NCBI GenBank assembly: GCA_900316165.1
Contig: ONBW01000004.1
Location: 1-64,000 of the forward strand
Direction of reading: 5' to 3'
Origin: an uncultured Lachnospiraceae bacterium
GTDB lineage: Bacteria > Bacillota > Clostridia > Lachnospirales > Lachnospiraceae
DNA length: 64,000 bases
Position numbers and translations under genes: made by a program
Shown: in pieces, positions 41,979 through 52,078 of the stretch
Numbering within the stretch: the first letter of the stretch is position 1
How the letters are laid out: every line of letters starts with the position of its first letter
The notes under the pieces: generated by a model
Database searches by the model: none
Told to the model about the DNA's origin: nothing
What the model saw: the letters and a program-made list of their open reading frames with translations, nothing else

Positions 41979-42242
41979 TCAATCCTCTTCTATAACTTCA
42001 ATTTCGAGATAATCTCCCTCGATAGTCTCAACAAATGAATCCTGAGTAAAGCGGGTTCTTGCGAACCGCTTGAAATCTTTTATATTTAAATCCAGCCACA
42101 CCGGAATGCCTGTATCGAACTCGTGGCAGGCCTCCTCCAAGGCATTAAAGACCTTGTGTGTCCTGGTCTCATCACTATTATCTGTGATGGTCGTATCTTT
42201 TATGATATGGCGGTTTTTAACGAGTTTAAACCAAATCTTCAT
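41979..42242 (-). CDS. Small conserved-looking protein of unknown function
   Basis: The 87-residue protein starts MKIWFKLVKNRHIIKDTTI and appears alpha/beta with an acidic C-terminus (EGDYLEIEVIEED). It has no membrane helix or recognisable motif. The start at 42242 overlaps the end of the TrmH-family gene by 17 bp, which implies translational coupling. It lies 3 bp before the alarmone synthetase, so the two are probably always co-made. Confidence 0.65.
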   Translation of the reverse strand: MKIWFKLVKNRHIIKDTTITDNSDETRTHKVFNALEEACHEFDTGIPVWLDLNIKDFKRFARTRFTQDSFVETIEGDYLEIEVIEED

Positions 42243-43023
42243 GACGTTGTCTGTGCGCCTCATACAGAAGGATCCCGGCAGCCATAGCAGCATTGAGCGA
42301 TTCCAGATTTCCCTCCATCGGGATTATCATCTTCTCATCGCAGGCTGCAATTGTCTCAGGCCTTAAGCCGTTCCCCTCATTTCCTATTACAAAAGCCGAA
42401 GGCTTACTATAATCAAAACGGTCGTATGGCTTCTTACCACCTAAGGCCGCGGCGTAGAATTTTACTTTTCCACGAAGCATTAAAAAAACCGAGGCCGCAT
42501 CGTCTGCAATAAAAAACGGCATCCGATAGATGGCACCCATTGTAGATCTGACTACCTTCGGTGAAAAAATATCCACGCAGTCCCTTGTCATGACTATTCC
42601 GGTAGCACCGGCTCCAAGAGCAGTACGCACCATTGTGCCTAAGTTCCCAGGGTCCTGGATATTCTCGAGCACTAAAAGAAGCGGCGTCCCATGAAGCAGA
42701 TCCGTAAGCTTATAAGCTGGCTGCCTTACTACTGCCGCTATTCCCTGGCTGTGGCTGGTATCAGATATTTCCGAAAAAACGCCGGCAGAAACCTCCTCGA
42801 CGTCCTTACAGGTATTTAAAATCTCCCGAAGCTTTTTGTCCGCAGGAGTATCTCCAAAGGAAAAATCCTCGGAAACAAGGATTTTTTCAAGGAGAGAAGG
42901 CGGCGTTTCAGATAAAAGCCGTCTCCCCTCTGCAAAAAATACCTGTTCCTGTTTACGGACCTTTGCCTTCGACGAGATTTTTTTTATATATTTGATAAGC
43001 TCGTTGTTTTTTGAAGTGATCAC
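42226..43023 (-). CDS. TrmH/SpoU family RNA methyltransferase
   Basis: The 265-residue enzyme should methylate a ribose 2'-O in tRNA or rRNA using S-adenosylmethionine. A substrate-binding N-terminal region (about 1-95) precedes the knotted SPOUT domain with motif 1 NIQDPGNLGTMVRTALGAGA near 122-141, motif 2 FVIGNEGNGLRPE near 212, and motif 3 MEGNLESLNAAMAAGILLYE near 235-254. The exact target cannot be assigned. Its start abuts the pfkA stop. Confidence 0.9.
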   Translation of the reverse strand: MITSKNNELIKYIKKISSKAKVRKQEQVFFAEGRRLLSETPPSLLEKILVSEDFSFGDTPADKKLREILNTCKDVEEVSAGVFSEISDTSHSQGIAAVVRQPAYKLTDLLHGTPLLLVLENIQDPGNLGTMVRTALGAGATGIVMTRDCVDIFSPKVVRSTMGAIYRMPFFIADDAASVFLMLRGKVKFYAAALGGKKPYDRFDYSKPSAFVIGNEGNGLRPETIAACDEKMIIPMEGNLESLNAAMAAGILLYEAHRQRHEDLV

Positions 43024-44019
43024 TTAGTCTGTAAGCTTGTAGTCGCTGTTTCCGAGTGTCCTGCAGATCTCTACCTGATACGGATCAAGTGTCTTCTGCA
43101 TAGCGAGAGCCTCATCGATATCGAAGTCTACGAAATCGCCATGCTTGTGAGCTACAAGTCTGTCGCTCTTTCCTTCGCAGAGAAGGTCAACAGCCATAGC
43201 GCCCATTGTAGAAGCATAGACTCTGTCCATAGCTGTAGGTGAACCACCACGCTGCATATGGCCAAGAATAGTAGCACGGGTCTCAATTCCTGTAGCTGCC
43301 TCGATACGCTTTGCCATAGATGCTGAATGTCCGATTCCCTCAGCGTTTACGATGATATGATGCTGCTTACCACGGCGTCTGCCATCGATGATGTGGTTTA
43401 CGATGGTCTGCTCATCATAGTCATAGAGCTCAGGAAGAAGAACATCCTCAGCTCCATTTGCGATACCGCACCAGAGTGCGATATATCCGGCGCCACGTCC
43501 CATAACCTCGATGATGGAGCATCTCTCATGAGAAGTAGAGGTATCACGAACCTTATCGATAGCGTCCATTGCTGTATTTACAGCTGTATCAAAACCTATA
43601 GTGTAGTCAGTGCAGGCAATATCGAGGTCGATGGTTCCAGGAACACCGATAGTGTTGATTCCCTGAGCTGAGAGCTTCTGAGCTCCCTTGAATGAACCGT
43701 CGCCGCCAATTACTACAAGACCGTCGATATTATGCTTACGGCAGATATCTGCGGCCTTCTTCTGATACTCGAGTTCCTTGAACTCAAGGCAGCGTGCAGT
43801 CTGAAGGATAGTACCACCTCTTGAGATTATATCTGAAACGCTGTGTGTATCCATAGGCTCAATCTCTTCGTTAAGAAGACCTGCATAGCCTCTGTGTACA
43901 CCCATGACTTTTCTTCCTCTGGCAATAGCCTGACGAACAACTGCTCTGATGCAGGCATTCATTCCAGGTGCGTCGCCTCCACTGGTAAGTACGCCTATAG
44001 TCTTTACTTCATTAGCCAT
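43024..44019 (-). CDS. pfkA: ATP-dependent 6-phosphofructokinase
   Basis: The 331-residue glycolytic kinase makes fructose 1,6-bisphosphate. The nucleotide-binding GVLTSGGDAPGMNACIRA lies at residues 9-26, GGDGSFKGA near 103, and the C-terminal GHMQRGGSPTAMDR near 258. The active-site block reads PGTIDLDIACTDYTIG; most ATP-type enzymes have TIDNDI there, so the base Asp is kept but Asn is replaced by Leu. Gly at the ATP-discriminating GGDGS position favours ATP over pyrophosphate. It follows dnaE by 74 bp. Confidence 0.94.
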   Translation of the reverse strand: MANEVKTIGVLTSGGDAPGMNACIRAVVRQAIARGRKVMGVHRGYAGLLNEEIEPMDTHSVSDIISRGGTILQTARCLEFKELEYQKKAADICRKHNIDGLVVIGGDGSFKGAQKLSAQGINTIGVPGTIDLDIACTDYTIGFDTAVNTAMDAIDKVRDTSTSHERCSIIEVMGRGAGYIALWCGIANGAEDVLLPELYDYDEQTIVNHIIDGRRRGKQHHIIVNAEGIGHSASMAKRIEAATGIETRATILGHMQRGGSPTAMDRVYASTMGAMAVDLLCEGKSDRLVAHKHGDFVDFDIDEALAMQKTLDPYQVEICRTLGNSDYKLTD

Positions 44020-44093
44020 ATCATTATTCCTCCAAAAATATTTCTCCGCCGTTCATTTTAATGCTTTTCAGCGTCAGTTTCAAGGGTTTTAAT

Positions 44094-47000
44094 CTATATT
44101 CTTCCACCGGTAACGCTTACATTTCTTTCACCGGCTATTTTCATAAGCAGATCTATAAAAAGTCCGTCCGAATCTATCGTCTTCGGGAGATGTTTCATCT
44201 GCTTTGTTGCAGCCAGATAGATGATGCACGAATCCCTTCCTGATTCTGTGTTGGCTACCAGATCATCAAGAGCTTTTTTCTTCTCCTCGTAGGAAGCCCT
44301 GTCAGGGAATCTGACCCATACCTCCTTCGGGATACTCTCAAAATTTATCAGCTCATCAACAATAAAGGTTGCATCCTTCTCATCATCTACAGACGCATGT
44401 CCCTTTATCAGGCACTTAAGATCTTCTTTTAATTCGCTCCTGTACTTGTCATAGCAGTCCGGGAAAAAAATCATCTCAAGCGAGCCCTGCAGATCTTCAC
44501 CTGTAACAAAGGCCATTGCCCTGTTTGTCTTAGTGTACTTTACTGAGATATCAGTTATAACGACTGCAATGGTTCCTTTCTGATTCTGTCTTACAGCAGG
44601 TGTCCCAGATTCATCATTGAGCCTGAAGTCCTTTGAAGAAAGATTTGCATTCTTCTTTATGACTGGCAGATATTCCTCTAAAGGGTGCCCGCTTATGTAG
44701 ATTCCAAGTACTTCTTTCTCAAAAGAAAGCTTCATATCACGGTCGAACTCAGGAGCAGTTGGAACCCTGTGCTCGAACCTTTTTCTCTCTTCTCCACCAA
44801 GCATATCCATAAATGACATCTGGCCCGATACCGATTCTTTCTGCTCCCTTGCGATGTCGTCCATCATAGAATTGATTCCGGCATACATCTCTCTCCTGTG
44901 GTAGCCGAAGCAGTCACAGGCGCCGGATTTCACAAGGTTCTCGACCTGATTTTTCTTAAGTCCTATCGGAATGCAGCGGGTTAAAAAATCGTCATAGGAG
45001 ACAAATCTACCTGCCCGGTTTCTCTCATTAAGTATATCTACTACCAGATTTTCTCCGATACCCTTTATTGCATCAAGGCCAAAACGGATATCATCTCCCT
45101 CGACTGAAAATTCACCTACTCCGGTATTTACATCCGGTGGGAGAACCTTTATCCCCATATCCTTTGCTGCATTTAAATAGTCTACCATCTTATACGATGA
45201 ATCCATGACAGAGGTAAGAAGTGCTGCCATATACTCCGCCGGGTAGTAATATTTGAGCCAGGCCGTCTGCATGCTAAGAACTGCATAGCAGGCCGCATGG
45301 GATTTATTGAAAGCGTACTTCGCGAAGTCGATCATCGAATCGTAGATCTCGTTTGCGACACGCTCTGACTCCTGATCTGTATCACAGATATGATTTTTGA
45401 TACAGCCAGGCACATAGCCCTTCTCGCCTTCCGGTATGTCATTTCCATAGACGAAGGTATGACGGCCGGCATCAATCTCATCCTGGTGCTTTTTTGACAT
45501 CGCACGTCTTACGATATCAGCCTGTCCCATCGAATAGCCCGCAAGCCGCTGGACTATCTGCATGACCTGCTCCTGGTAAACTATGCAGCCGTAAGTATCT
45601 TTAAGTATTGGTTCAAGTCCTTTGCACTTGTAGACTACCGCGTCCGGGTCCTTTTTCCCCTTGATATAGTCCGGGATAAAATCCATCGGTCCCGGCCTGT
45701 AAAGTGAAATACCGGCTATGATATCCTCAAAGTGCGAAGGCTTGAGTTCCTTCATGAAGGACTGCATTCCCGCAGACTCAAGCTGGAAGACACCGTCAGT
45801 CTTTCCTGTACCGATAAATGAGAGAACATTCTGATCGTCGAGATCAATTTTATCTATATCGACGTCTTTCCCTTTTGAATCGCAGATATTCTGCACAGCA
45901 TCTTTTATAACTGTAAGGGTCCGCAGTCCTAAGAAGTCCATCTTCAGATATCCAAGCTGCTCGAGCTGGATCATATTATACTCACAGGCCGGCGTTCCGT
46001 CCTTTGACCTGCCCTGTGGCATACACTCATCAGCCTTATCAGGGTAGATAACGACTCCTGCCGCATGGACTCCTGTAGACTTCGGTATGCCTTCGAGCTC
46101 CATAGATGTTGAAAACCATCTTTTATTTTCTTCAGATTCCTCTGCAACAGCTTTAAGGTCAGGGCTCTTGTTGAGGGCGTCCTGAAGCGTAATATTCAAC
46201 TCATTTGGGATAAGCTTTGATACCTGATTAGTCACAGAGTACGGGATTCCCATCGCACGTCCCACATCCTTTATGACAGCCTTGGCCTTCATATTCTGGA
46301 ATGTCGTGATAAGGCTAACGTGGTCCTGCCCGTATTTTTTGAAGATGTAGTCGTTTATGACCCGGCCTCTCTCCTTATCTTCGAAATCGACGTCGATATC
46401 AGGCATCGAAACTCTCTCAGGATTTAAGAATCGCTCGAAAAGAAGATTGTACTTTACCGGGTCAACTGTGGTAATCCCGATGCAGTAGCAGACGCGGCTT
46501 CCAGCAGCAGAGCCTCGGCCCGGGCCGGTCTTACAGCCGTGGGTGTTTGCCCAGTTGATGTAGTCCCAGACGATAAGGATGTACTCGACGAAGCCTTTAT
46601 CCGTAATGACCTTCAGCTCGTCCTCGGTATCCTTTCTTATCGCCTCAACCTGGTCTGCATTATACTCAGGATTGTCCTCGAACTTCTCCTTGAAGCCTTT
46701 TTTAATAAGCTCTGTCAGGAATTCAAGTGCAGTCTGATTCTCGTGCCCCTCAGGCAGTGTATAGGCCGGCTTTTTATAGACGTTAAATTCGAAGCGGACG
46801 TCGCAGCGCTCGGCTATTTTTCCAGTGTTGTCGATGGCCTCATCGAATCCTGGGAAAAGTGAACGCATCTCGTCCTCACTCTTGACATAGTACTGCCCGC
46901 CCTCGTAGGTGATTCGGTCGGTATCTGTCACGAGCTTGTTTTCCTGCATGCACAGAAGTACATCGTGAGCTGCCGCATCCTCCGGAAGCGTATAGTGACA

Positions 47001-47621
47001 GTCATTTGTGACTACAAGTGGGATTCCTGTCTCCTGGTGTATTCTAATAACTGTCTGGTTCGTGACCTTCTGCAGCAGGCTCCCATCCTGATGGTCCTGC
47101 ATCTCGAGATAATAATTACCACGCCCAAAAACTTTATCATGCCAGAGCGCAGCCTCCTTTGCCTTTTCGTATGAAATCTGCGCGTTCTGCGCCACCTCTC
47201 CGGCAATGCAGGCTGAAAGACAGATCAGGCCCTCGTGATACTTTTCGAGGCACTCGTGATCGACCCGGGGCTTGAAATAGAACCCCTCGGTATTTCCTAT
47301 GGAAACCAGCTTAATCAGATTTTTGTAGCCGGTCATATTTTCACATAATAAAACAAGGTGATAGTATCTCGTATCACCTTTTTGAGAAGACTTATCGAAC
47401 CTGCTGCCGGTCGCCACATACATCTCACAGCCGATTATCGGCTTGATGTCTGCTTTCATTGCTTTCTGGTAAAATTCAATCGCGCCGTACATGTTTCCAT
47501 GGTCTGTTATCGCTCCGGCGCTCATTCCGAGGTCCTTAAGTCTTTGTATGTAGTTGTCTATCTTATTCGACGCATCCAGTATCGAGTACTGAGTATGGGT
47601 GTGCAGATGAACAAAAGACAT
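44094..47621 (-). CDS. dnaE: DNA polymerase III subunit alpha
   Basis: The 1175-residue DnaE-type replicative polymerase. The N-terminal PHP domain starts FVHLHTHTQYSILDAS. The palm catalytic acids are in MPDIDVDFEDKERGRVINDY near residues 410-429, and later YRPGPMDFIPDYIKGK and YQEQVMQIVQRLAGYS are typical. The C-terminal half has a helix-hairpin-helix region (about 830-900) and an OB-fold domain near 1000. In Clostridia a PolC usually does most elongation. It overlaps the CPBP gene by 1 bp. Confidence 0.97.
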   Translation of the reverse strand: MSFVHLHTHTQYSILDASNKIDNYIQRLKDLGMSAGAITDHGNMYGAIEFYQKAMKADIKPIIGCEMYVATGSRFDKSSQKGDTRYYHLVLLCENMTGYKNLIKLVSIGNTEGFYFKPRVDHECLEKYHEGLICLSACIAGEVAQNAQISYEKAKEAALWHDKVFGRGNYYLEMQDHQDGSLLQKVTNQTVIRIHQETGIPLVVTNDCHYTLPEDAAAHDVLLCMQENKLVTDTDRITYEGGQYYVKSEDEMRSLFPGFDEAIDNTGKIAERCDVRFEFNVYKKPAYTLPEGHENQTALEFLTELIKKGFKEKFEDNPEYNADQVEAIRKDTEDELKVITDKGFVEYILIVWDYINWANTHGCKTGPGRGSAAGSRVCYCIGITTVDPVKYNLLFERFLNPERVSMPDIDVDFEDKERGRVINDYIFKKYGQDHVSLITTFQNMKAKAVIKDVGRAMGIPYSVTNQVSKLIPNELNITLQDALNKSPDLKAVAEESEENKRWFSTSMELEGIPKSTGVHAAGVVIYPDKADECMPQGRSKDGTPACEYNMIQLEQLGYLKMDFLGLRTLTVIKDAVQNICDSKGKDVDIDKIDLDDQNVLSFIGTGKTDGVFQLESAGMQSFMKELKPSHFEDIIAGISLYRPGPMDFIPDYIKGKKDPDAVVYKCKGLEPILKDTYGCIVYQEQVMQIVQRLAGYSMGQADIVRRAMSKKHQDEIDAGRHTFVYGNDIPEGEKGYVPGCIKNHICDTDQESERVANEIYDSMIDFAKYAFNKSHAACYAVLSMQTAWLKYYYPAEYMAALLTSVMDSSYKMVDYLNAAKDMGIKVLPPDVNTGVGEFSVEGDDIRFGLDAIKGIGENLVVDILNERNRAGRFVSYDDFLTRCIPIGLKKNQVENLVKSGACDCFGYHRREMYAGINSMMDDIAREQKESVSGQMSFMDMLGGEERKRFEHRVPTAPEFDRDMKLSFEKEVLGIYISGHPLEEYLPVIKKNANLSSKDFRLNDESGTPAVRQNQKGTIAVVITDISVKYTKTNRAMAFVTGEDLQGSLEMIFFPDCYDKYRSELKEDLKCLIKGHASVDDEKDATFIVDELINFESIPKEVWVRFPDRASYEEKKKALDDLVANTESGRDSCIIYLAATKQMKHLPKTIDSDGLFIDLLMKIAGERNVSVTGGRI

Positions 47622-48469
47622 TATTTCTCCTTAGCCATTGGCTGAGAGCTGATAAGCAGTACAAGTGCCACATAGACTGCCATCATAGAAAGCACCAGCA
47701 CTGTAAAAGCACAGAATGCTCCGCCATTAATAAACTTTGGTGACACAGTCTCCAGAATAAATGAGCTGGAGTTAAAGCAGATATGCAGTACGATAGAAAG
47801 CAGCAGGCTTCCTGTCCTGTGTGCCACATATCCGAGGAGCAGTCCCATCAGAAAGGCGTATGCTCCCTGCATAAAATTCAGATGAATAAAGCCAAAAAGC
47901 AGTGCCTGAAAAATATTCGCAAGTGCGAACGACGGCAGAGCCTTTTTAAAGTAACCGAGTGAAAGTCCCCTGAATGCAAGCTCCTCCGCTATCGGTCCGA
48001 GCACTGCGGAATAGATGACCATGGCTGGTGTGATGCCTGCCACGTCAAGTCCCGACTCCTCCATAAGCTTTGAATACTTGTCAAGCTCGCTTGGAAAGGC
48101 TGCTCCGAGAAAATTCAAAAGAAAGCTGCATACTATCTGGGCTCCTACTACAAAGAGAATGATGCCGATTATCAGACGGAAAGCTTTAAATCCCCTGAAT
48201 GACATCCGGCGTGAATCAAAGGTCAAGCGCTTTTTTGACCACCACGGTGCAAATACCGCTATCGCTATTACACTGTAAATCAGCAGCGAAATCCCTATCA
48301 GATTCATGTCTGAGATTTTTGACATATAGCTCTCATAGGACTGAGATGCCCCATTGCCTAATGCTGATCCCAGAACGGCTATTCCCACAGCAATCAGTGA
48401 AACCAGACTCTGTACGCCCAGGATAATAATTGGCGGCAAAAATGCCAGGCAGAAATTTTTACCTTTCAA
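47621..48469 (-). CDS. CPBP family intramembrane metalloprotease
   Basis: The 282-residue membrane protein has about eight helices. The conserved motif 1 is GPIAEELAFRGLSLGYF near residues 157-173, with the paired Glu and Arg, followed by FGFIHLNFMQG with a conserved His and HICFNSSSF with another. These are the proposed zinc or catalytic residues of the CAAX/bacteriocin-processing family. The target is unknown. It follows the patatin gene by 10 bp and overlaps dnaE by one base. Confidence 0.88.
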   Translation of the reverse strand: MKGKNFCLAFLPPIIILGVQSLVSLIAVGIAVLGSALGNGASQSYESYMSKISDMNLIGISLLIYSVIAIAVFAPWWSKKRLTFDSRRMSFRGFKAFRLIIGIILFVVGAQIVCSFLLNFLGAAFPSELDKYSKLMEESGLDVAGITPAMVIYSAVLGPIAEELAFRGLSLGYFKKALPSFALANIFQALLFGFIHLNFMQGAYAFLMGLLLGYVAHRTGSLLLSIVLHICFNSSSFILETVSPKFINGGAFCAFTVLVLSMMAVYVALVLLISSQPMAKEK

Positions 48470-48479
48470 TATAATTCTC

Positions 48480-49337
48480 CTATTTCAGTCCTAAAAAATC
48501 CTTAAGCTCTGAAGCTCTCGCCTCTGCATCCCGTCTTCCATTCGCATAAAGTGCTTCCATCACGTCCTGATCGACCTTATAGGTGCCGACCTTTATCTTT
48601 GATGATGGTGAAAAAGTAAGCACTTTGCCCTCATCTCTTAATTTTCTGACCTTTGTGATCTGTCTGTTATAGAATTCGTGTCTGTGGTTTAAGCGATAGA
48701 CCACTGCCGGATACCTGTGAAGTGCCACTGAATAGATAGGTCTGTGCTTCTGTGGCTGCATCAGATAGCCTTCCGGTTTTGAAAAAATAACGACTGCCTT
48801 CCTTACTCCCTTCTGGTAAGCCCTCTGGATTGGTATCGAGTCGCTTACTCCGCCATCGAAATACTCTCTTCCGTTTACAACCTGCGGATTGCTCATGACT
48901 GGCAGGGCACAGCTGGCCTTTATAGCCTCGTAATGATCCTGGCTCATGTCGCTCTTATCAAAATAAACTGCGTGTCCTGTTACCGCATCTGTGGCTACTA
49001 CCTCAAACTCTGCCGGGTTTGCCATCAGTGCAGGGAAGTCCAGAGGATCTGCTCCATCGCTGTTTGTAAGTGTGGAATAGATGTAGTCTAGTCCGAAAAA
49101 GCTTCCTGTCTTCATCAGGTTCTCTACTCCAGCGTATTTCTTGGACATCGAGTGTATCGAGTAGAATCTTCTGTTCCTCTCCCTCTGTCCCGCGAGATAT
49201 GATGCCGCACAGGCGCTTCCTGCCGACACTCCATTCACATAGTCGAAGTTGATTCCGTTTTCTATAAATACATCAAGTACTCCTGCGGAGTACGCGCATT
49301 TCATTCCGCCGCCCTCTACGATAAGTCCGGTCTTCAT
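48480..49337 (-). CDS. Patatin-like phospholipase
   Basis: The 285-residue cytoplasmic acyl hydrolase opens with LIVEGGGMKCAYSAGVLDVF (oxyanion Gly loop, residues 5-24). The catalytic Ser is in NGVSAGSACAAS near residue 40, and the Asp of the dyad is in YFDGGVSDSIPI near 166. It resembles the RssA/YjjU group of bacterial patatin-like proteins, whose substrates are mostly unknown. It is the first gene before the CPBP protease and dnaE. Confidence 0.88.
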   Translation of the reverse strand: MKTGLIVEGGGMKCAYSAGVLDVFIENGINFDYVNGVSAGSACAASYLAGQRERNRRFYSIHSMSKKYAGVENLMKTGSFFGLDYIYSTLTNSDGADPLDFPALMANPAEFEVVATDAVTGHAVYFDKSDMSQDHYEAIKASCALPVMSNPQVVNGREYFDGGVSDSIPIQRAYQKGVRKAVVIFSKPEGYLMQPQKHRPIYSVALHRYPAVVYRLNHRHEFYNRQITKVRKLRDEGKVLTFSPSSKIKVGTYKVDQDVMEALYANGRRDAEARASELKDFLGLK

Positions 49338-49436
49338 TTGTTCACCTCTGTAATTATCTTTTAACAGCTGCCACAGTGGGTGGCTGTATCCAACAATCTA
49401 TTAAAACGCTCTTTATACTTTACATCAAAATCAAAA

Positions 49437-49485
49437 ATACGACAAGTAGAGAGAGGCTGTTCTCAGACAGAACGGGGAGATTGTC
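49437..49485 (-). terminator. Hairpin at the end of the LysR gene
   Basis: GACAA (49441-49445) and TTGTC (49481-49485) bracket an inner stem GTTCT/AGAAC. On the minus strand ATTTTTG follows. The hairpin overlaps the lysR stop codon. The remaining gap to the patatin gene has another weaker hairpin near 49366-49390. Confidence 0.5.
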
Positions 49486-50383
49486 ATCTGTTGATGTATG
49501 TATTCAAAATCTCCAAATAGCGCTGCGCGAGGTCGCTTAGCGGCATATCCTTCCTGTGGATATAGCCGATTGTCATTACATCATCTGTATCGAATGGTAT
49601 GGCCACGAACTGGGTATCTGTCAATTCGTTTACAAGGATTCCTGATCCAAGAGTATAACCATCCAGTCCTATCATCAGCTCTATCATTGTTGCCCTGTCG
49701 TTTGCTCTTATTTTTCTTGGGTACTGCTCTGTGCTTAGTACCTCCTCTGAAAAATAAAACGCATTATTTTCTCTCTGGTCGAAGGCTAAGCACGGGTACG
49801 GCGCGAGCTCCTCAAAGGTGATCTTTTTCTTATGGGAAAGAGGATGATTTGTTCCTATGAATACATAAACCGGGCAGTCGTAGAGCGGCTCAAACTCAAG
49901 GCCATTCTCCTTAAACGTCTTTGTGAGCGGCTTCCTGTTGAACTCATCGAGATATAGGATTCCCAGCTCACTGCGGAGATTCTTGACATTCTCTATGATC
50001 TCTGCCGTTTTTGTCTCATCCACTGATAGGTCATAGCTGTTGATCTCGAGCTCCTTTGCAAGCATTACAAAGGCATCGACCACGAATGAGTAATGCTGTG
50101 TCGACACTCCAAAATGGCGTTTCGTCTCATTCTTGTGGAACTTCTCTGTGATCATGTCGGTCATTTTTACTATCTGCCTGGCGTATGATAACAGCTTCTC
50201 TCCATCCGTCGTAAGCACCATTCCGCGATTTGTCCTGATGAAGATTTCCGTTCCGAGCTCGTCCTCTAACGACTTTATCGTGCTTGACAGCGCCGACTGC
50301 GTGACATAGAGCTCCTTCGCGGCCTTGTTCATGGACTTCGTCTCTGCAATTTTTACTACGTAATTAAGCTGCTGTAGTGTCAT
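49484..50383 (-). CDS. LysR family transcriptional regulator
   Basis: The 299-residue regulator has an N-terminal winged helix-turn-helix (residues 1-62, LNYVVKIAETKSMNKAAKELYVTQSALSSTIKSLE) and a two-lobed effector-binding domain (about 90-295). Position beside the siroheme and sulfur genes, which are cotranscribed in the same direction, would fit a CysB/CbbR-like role, but orientation gives no proof. The ligand is unknown. Confidence 0.9.
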   Translation of the reverse strand: MTLQQLNYVVKIAETKSMNKAAKELYVTQSALSSTIKSLEDELGTEIFIRTNRGMVLTTDGEKLLSYARQIVKMTDMITEKFHKNETKRHFGVSTQHYSFVVDAFVMLAKELEINSYDLSVDETKTAEIIENVKNLRSELGILYLDEFNRKPLTKTFKENGLEFEPLYDCPVYVFIGTNHPLSHKKKITFEELAPYPCLAFDQRENNAFYFSEEVLSTEQYPRKIRANDRATMIELMIGLDGYTLGSGILVNELTDTQFVAIPFDTDDVMTIGYIHRKDMPLSDLAQRYLEILNTYINR

Positions 50384-50473
50384 ATGCTTCTCCTGAGTAT
50401 CTTTTCCGTACCATTCACTGATTTTTGATGTTTGTTACGGAATTCAGATTTGAATTTTGCTTGTCAATTGATT

Positions 50474-52054
50474 TCAATTCTTTTGGGAAATAATTGCCTT
50501 CGCAATTCCCTCCGCAGTAAATTCCTTTGCAGTGATAACTGGCTTGCCAGTGTATTTAAGAAGCTTCTCTGCTGTATAGCTGCCGATGGCAACGAGCCTT
50601 ACTTTAGCTGGAAGCTCATATACGTGTTGAAAAAAAGCGTCCACTCCGCCAGCACTTCCGAAGACGATATAATCGCTGTCTGCAAAAGAATTGCATTCTG
50701 CTGCAACTGGCTCTGTGCTATAAATTGCTGTATCTTTATAAACTATACCAGCTTTATCAAATTCCTTTGTCAATGCTTTCGAGCCTTTTGCAGCACGAAG
50801 AATAAGCACACGTTCATTTTCAGAAGTTCCTGATGCTCTAATCTTTTGTCCCAATTCCCTGCCCAGAGTCTCTGCCGTGAACTCCGTTGGTATGAAATCC
50901 GGCATCAAGCCATAAGATTTCAAAGTGTCTGCTGTGCCTTTTCCTATTACAGCAATCTTTATTCCTGCTAGTGTTCTAAGATCACAACCATCTTTCTTAA
51001 ATCCTTCAAACCAGATTCTAACACCATTTGAACTCGTAAAGACAAGCCAATTGAATTTTCTTGTCTCTCGATAATCTATAGTTTCTTTCGGTACTATATC
51101 AATAGTTTTTACAGCCTTAGCGTCGGCTCCGTATCTGCTGAGCGTCTCTGCCGTTTTATTTGAAAAGCTCTCTGTTCCTGTCACAGCAATCCTCACACCA
51201 GAGAGAGGTTTATTTTGACTAGCTGAGAAATCATTTTCATCAATGCTCTGAAATGACTCAATCTTAACGCTGTGCGCTTGCTGGCTCTCAGCCGATGGCT
51301 GATTTGTGGCATTTTTTTCTGTCGTATAGAGATCATCATCTGAAAAATGCAGCCCGGCGGTCTCGCCAATTACAATTACTGCCGGTGACTTAGCCTGCTC
51401 TGCTGTCGCGGCCAAATCTTTAAGTGTTGTATCATAGCGTTTCTCTTCTGGTGAGAAGCCGTTTGAGATAATCGCAGCAGGCGTGTCCTGAGACTTGCCA
51501 TATTTTATCAACTCATCTGAGATGTGAGAACAGGAATGAAGTCCCATAAGAAATACAAGGGTGCCTTCCAGGTGTGCAAGTGCCTCAAAATACTCATATG
51601 TACCATCCATCGTATGACCTGTTACAACTGTAAAAGAGCGGGCTACGCCGCGGTGTGTCACCGGAATTCCGACATGCTCTGGAACCGCAATTGCGGAGCT
51701 TATCCCAGGAATTACTTTGCAGGTAAATCCAGCATCAGTTACAGCTATATATTCTTCGCCACCGCGACCAAAAACAAAAGCATCGCCACCTTTAAGACGG
51801 ACAACTCTCTTGCCCTCGCTTGCTTTAGCTATCAGTATTTGATTGATTTCATCCTGTTTTTTGCTGTGCTTGTGAAATCTCTTTCCGACGTAGATTTTCT
51901 CGCATTCTTCACTCACCTCAGAAAGCAGTCCGTCATCAATTAAATCATCGTAAACCACAACCTCTGCATTTTTTAATGCCTGCATGCCTTCAATCGTAAT
52001 CAGGTCTTTCCCACAACCAGCACCAACCAGGCAAACACTACCTATTTTTCCCAT
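50474..52054 (-). CDS. cobA-hemD: Fused uroporphyrinogen-III C-methyltransferase / uroporphyrinogen-III synthase
   Basis: The 526-residue protein has two enzymes. Residues 1-245 are the SAM-dependent methyltransferase that makes precorrin-2 (VCLVGAGCGKDLITIEGMQ at 8-26, RLKGGDAFVFGRGGEE near 82-97, and PGISSAIAVPEHVGIPVTHR near 119-138). A polar linker (about 246-285, NQPSAESQQAHS) leads to uroporphyrinogen-III synthase (LSGVRIAVTGT to the C-terminus, with VFTSSNGVRIWFEG and DYIVFGSAGGVDAFF). Both feed siroheme for the sulfite reductase in this window. It is the last gene of the siroheme set, behind a 429-bp repeat-filled gap. Confidence 0.93.
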   Translation of the reverse strand: MGKIGSVCLVGAGCGKDLITIEGMQALKNAEVVVYDDLIDDGLLSEVSEECEKIYVGKRFHKHSKKQDEINQILIAKASEGKRVVRLKGGDAFVFGRGGEEYIAVTDAGFTCKVIPGISSAIAVPEHVGIPVTHRGVARSFTVVTGHTMDGTYEYFEALAHLEGTLVFLMGLHSCSHISDELIKYGKSQDTPAAIISNGFSPEEKRYDTTLKDLAATAEQAKSPAVIVIGETAGLHFSDDDLYTTEKNATNQPSAESQQAHSVKIESFQSIDENDFSASQNKPLSGVRIAVTGTESFSNKTAETLSRYGADAKAVKTIDIVPKETIDYRETRKFNWLVFTSSNGVRIWFEGFKKDGCDLRTLAGIKIAVIGKGTADTLKSYGLMPDFIPTEFTAETLGRELGQKIRASGTSENERVLILRAAKGSKALTKEFDKAGIVYKDTAIYSTEPVAAECNSFADSDYIVFGSAGGVDAFFQHVYELPAKVRLVAIGSYTAEKLLKYTGKPVITAKEFTAEGIAKAIISQKN

Positions 52055-52078
52055 GAACTTACCTAACCAAATCTTCCA

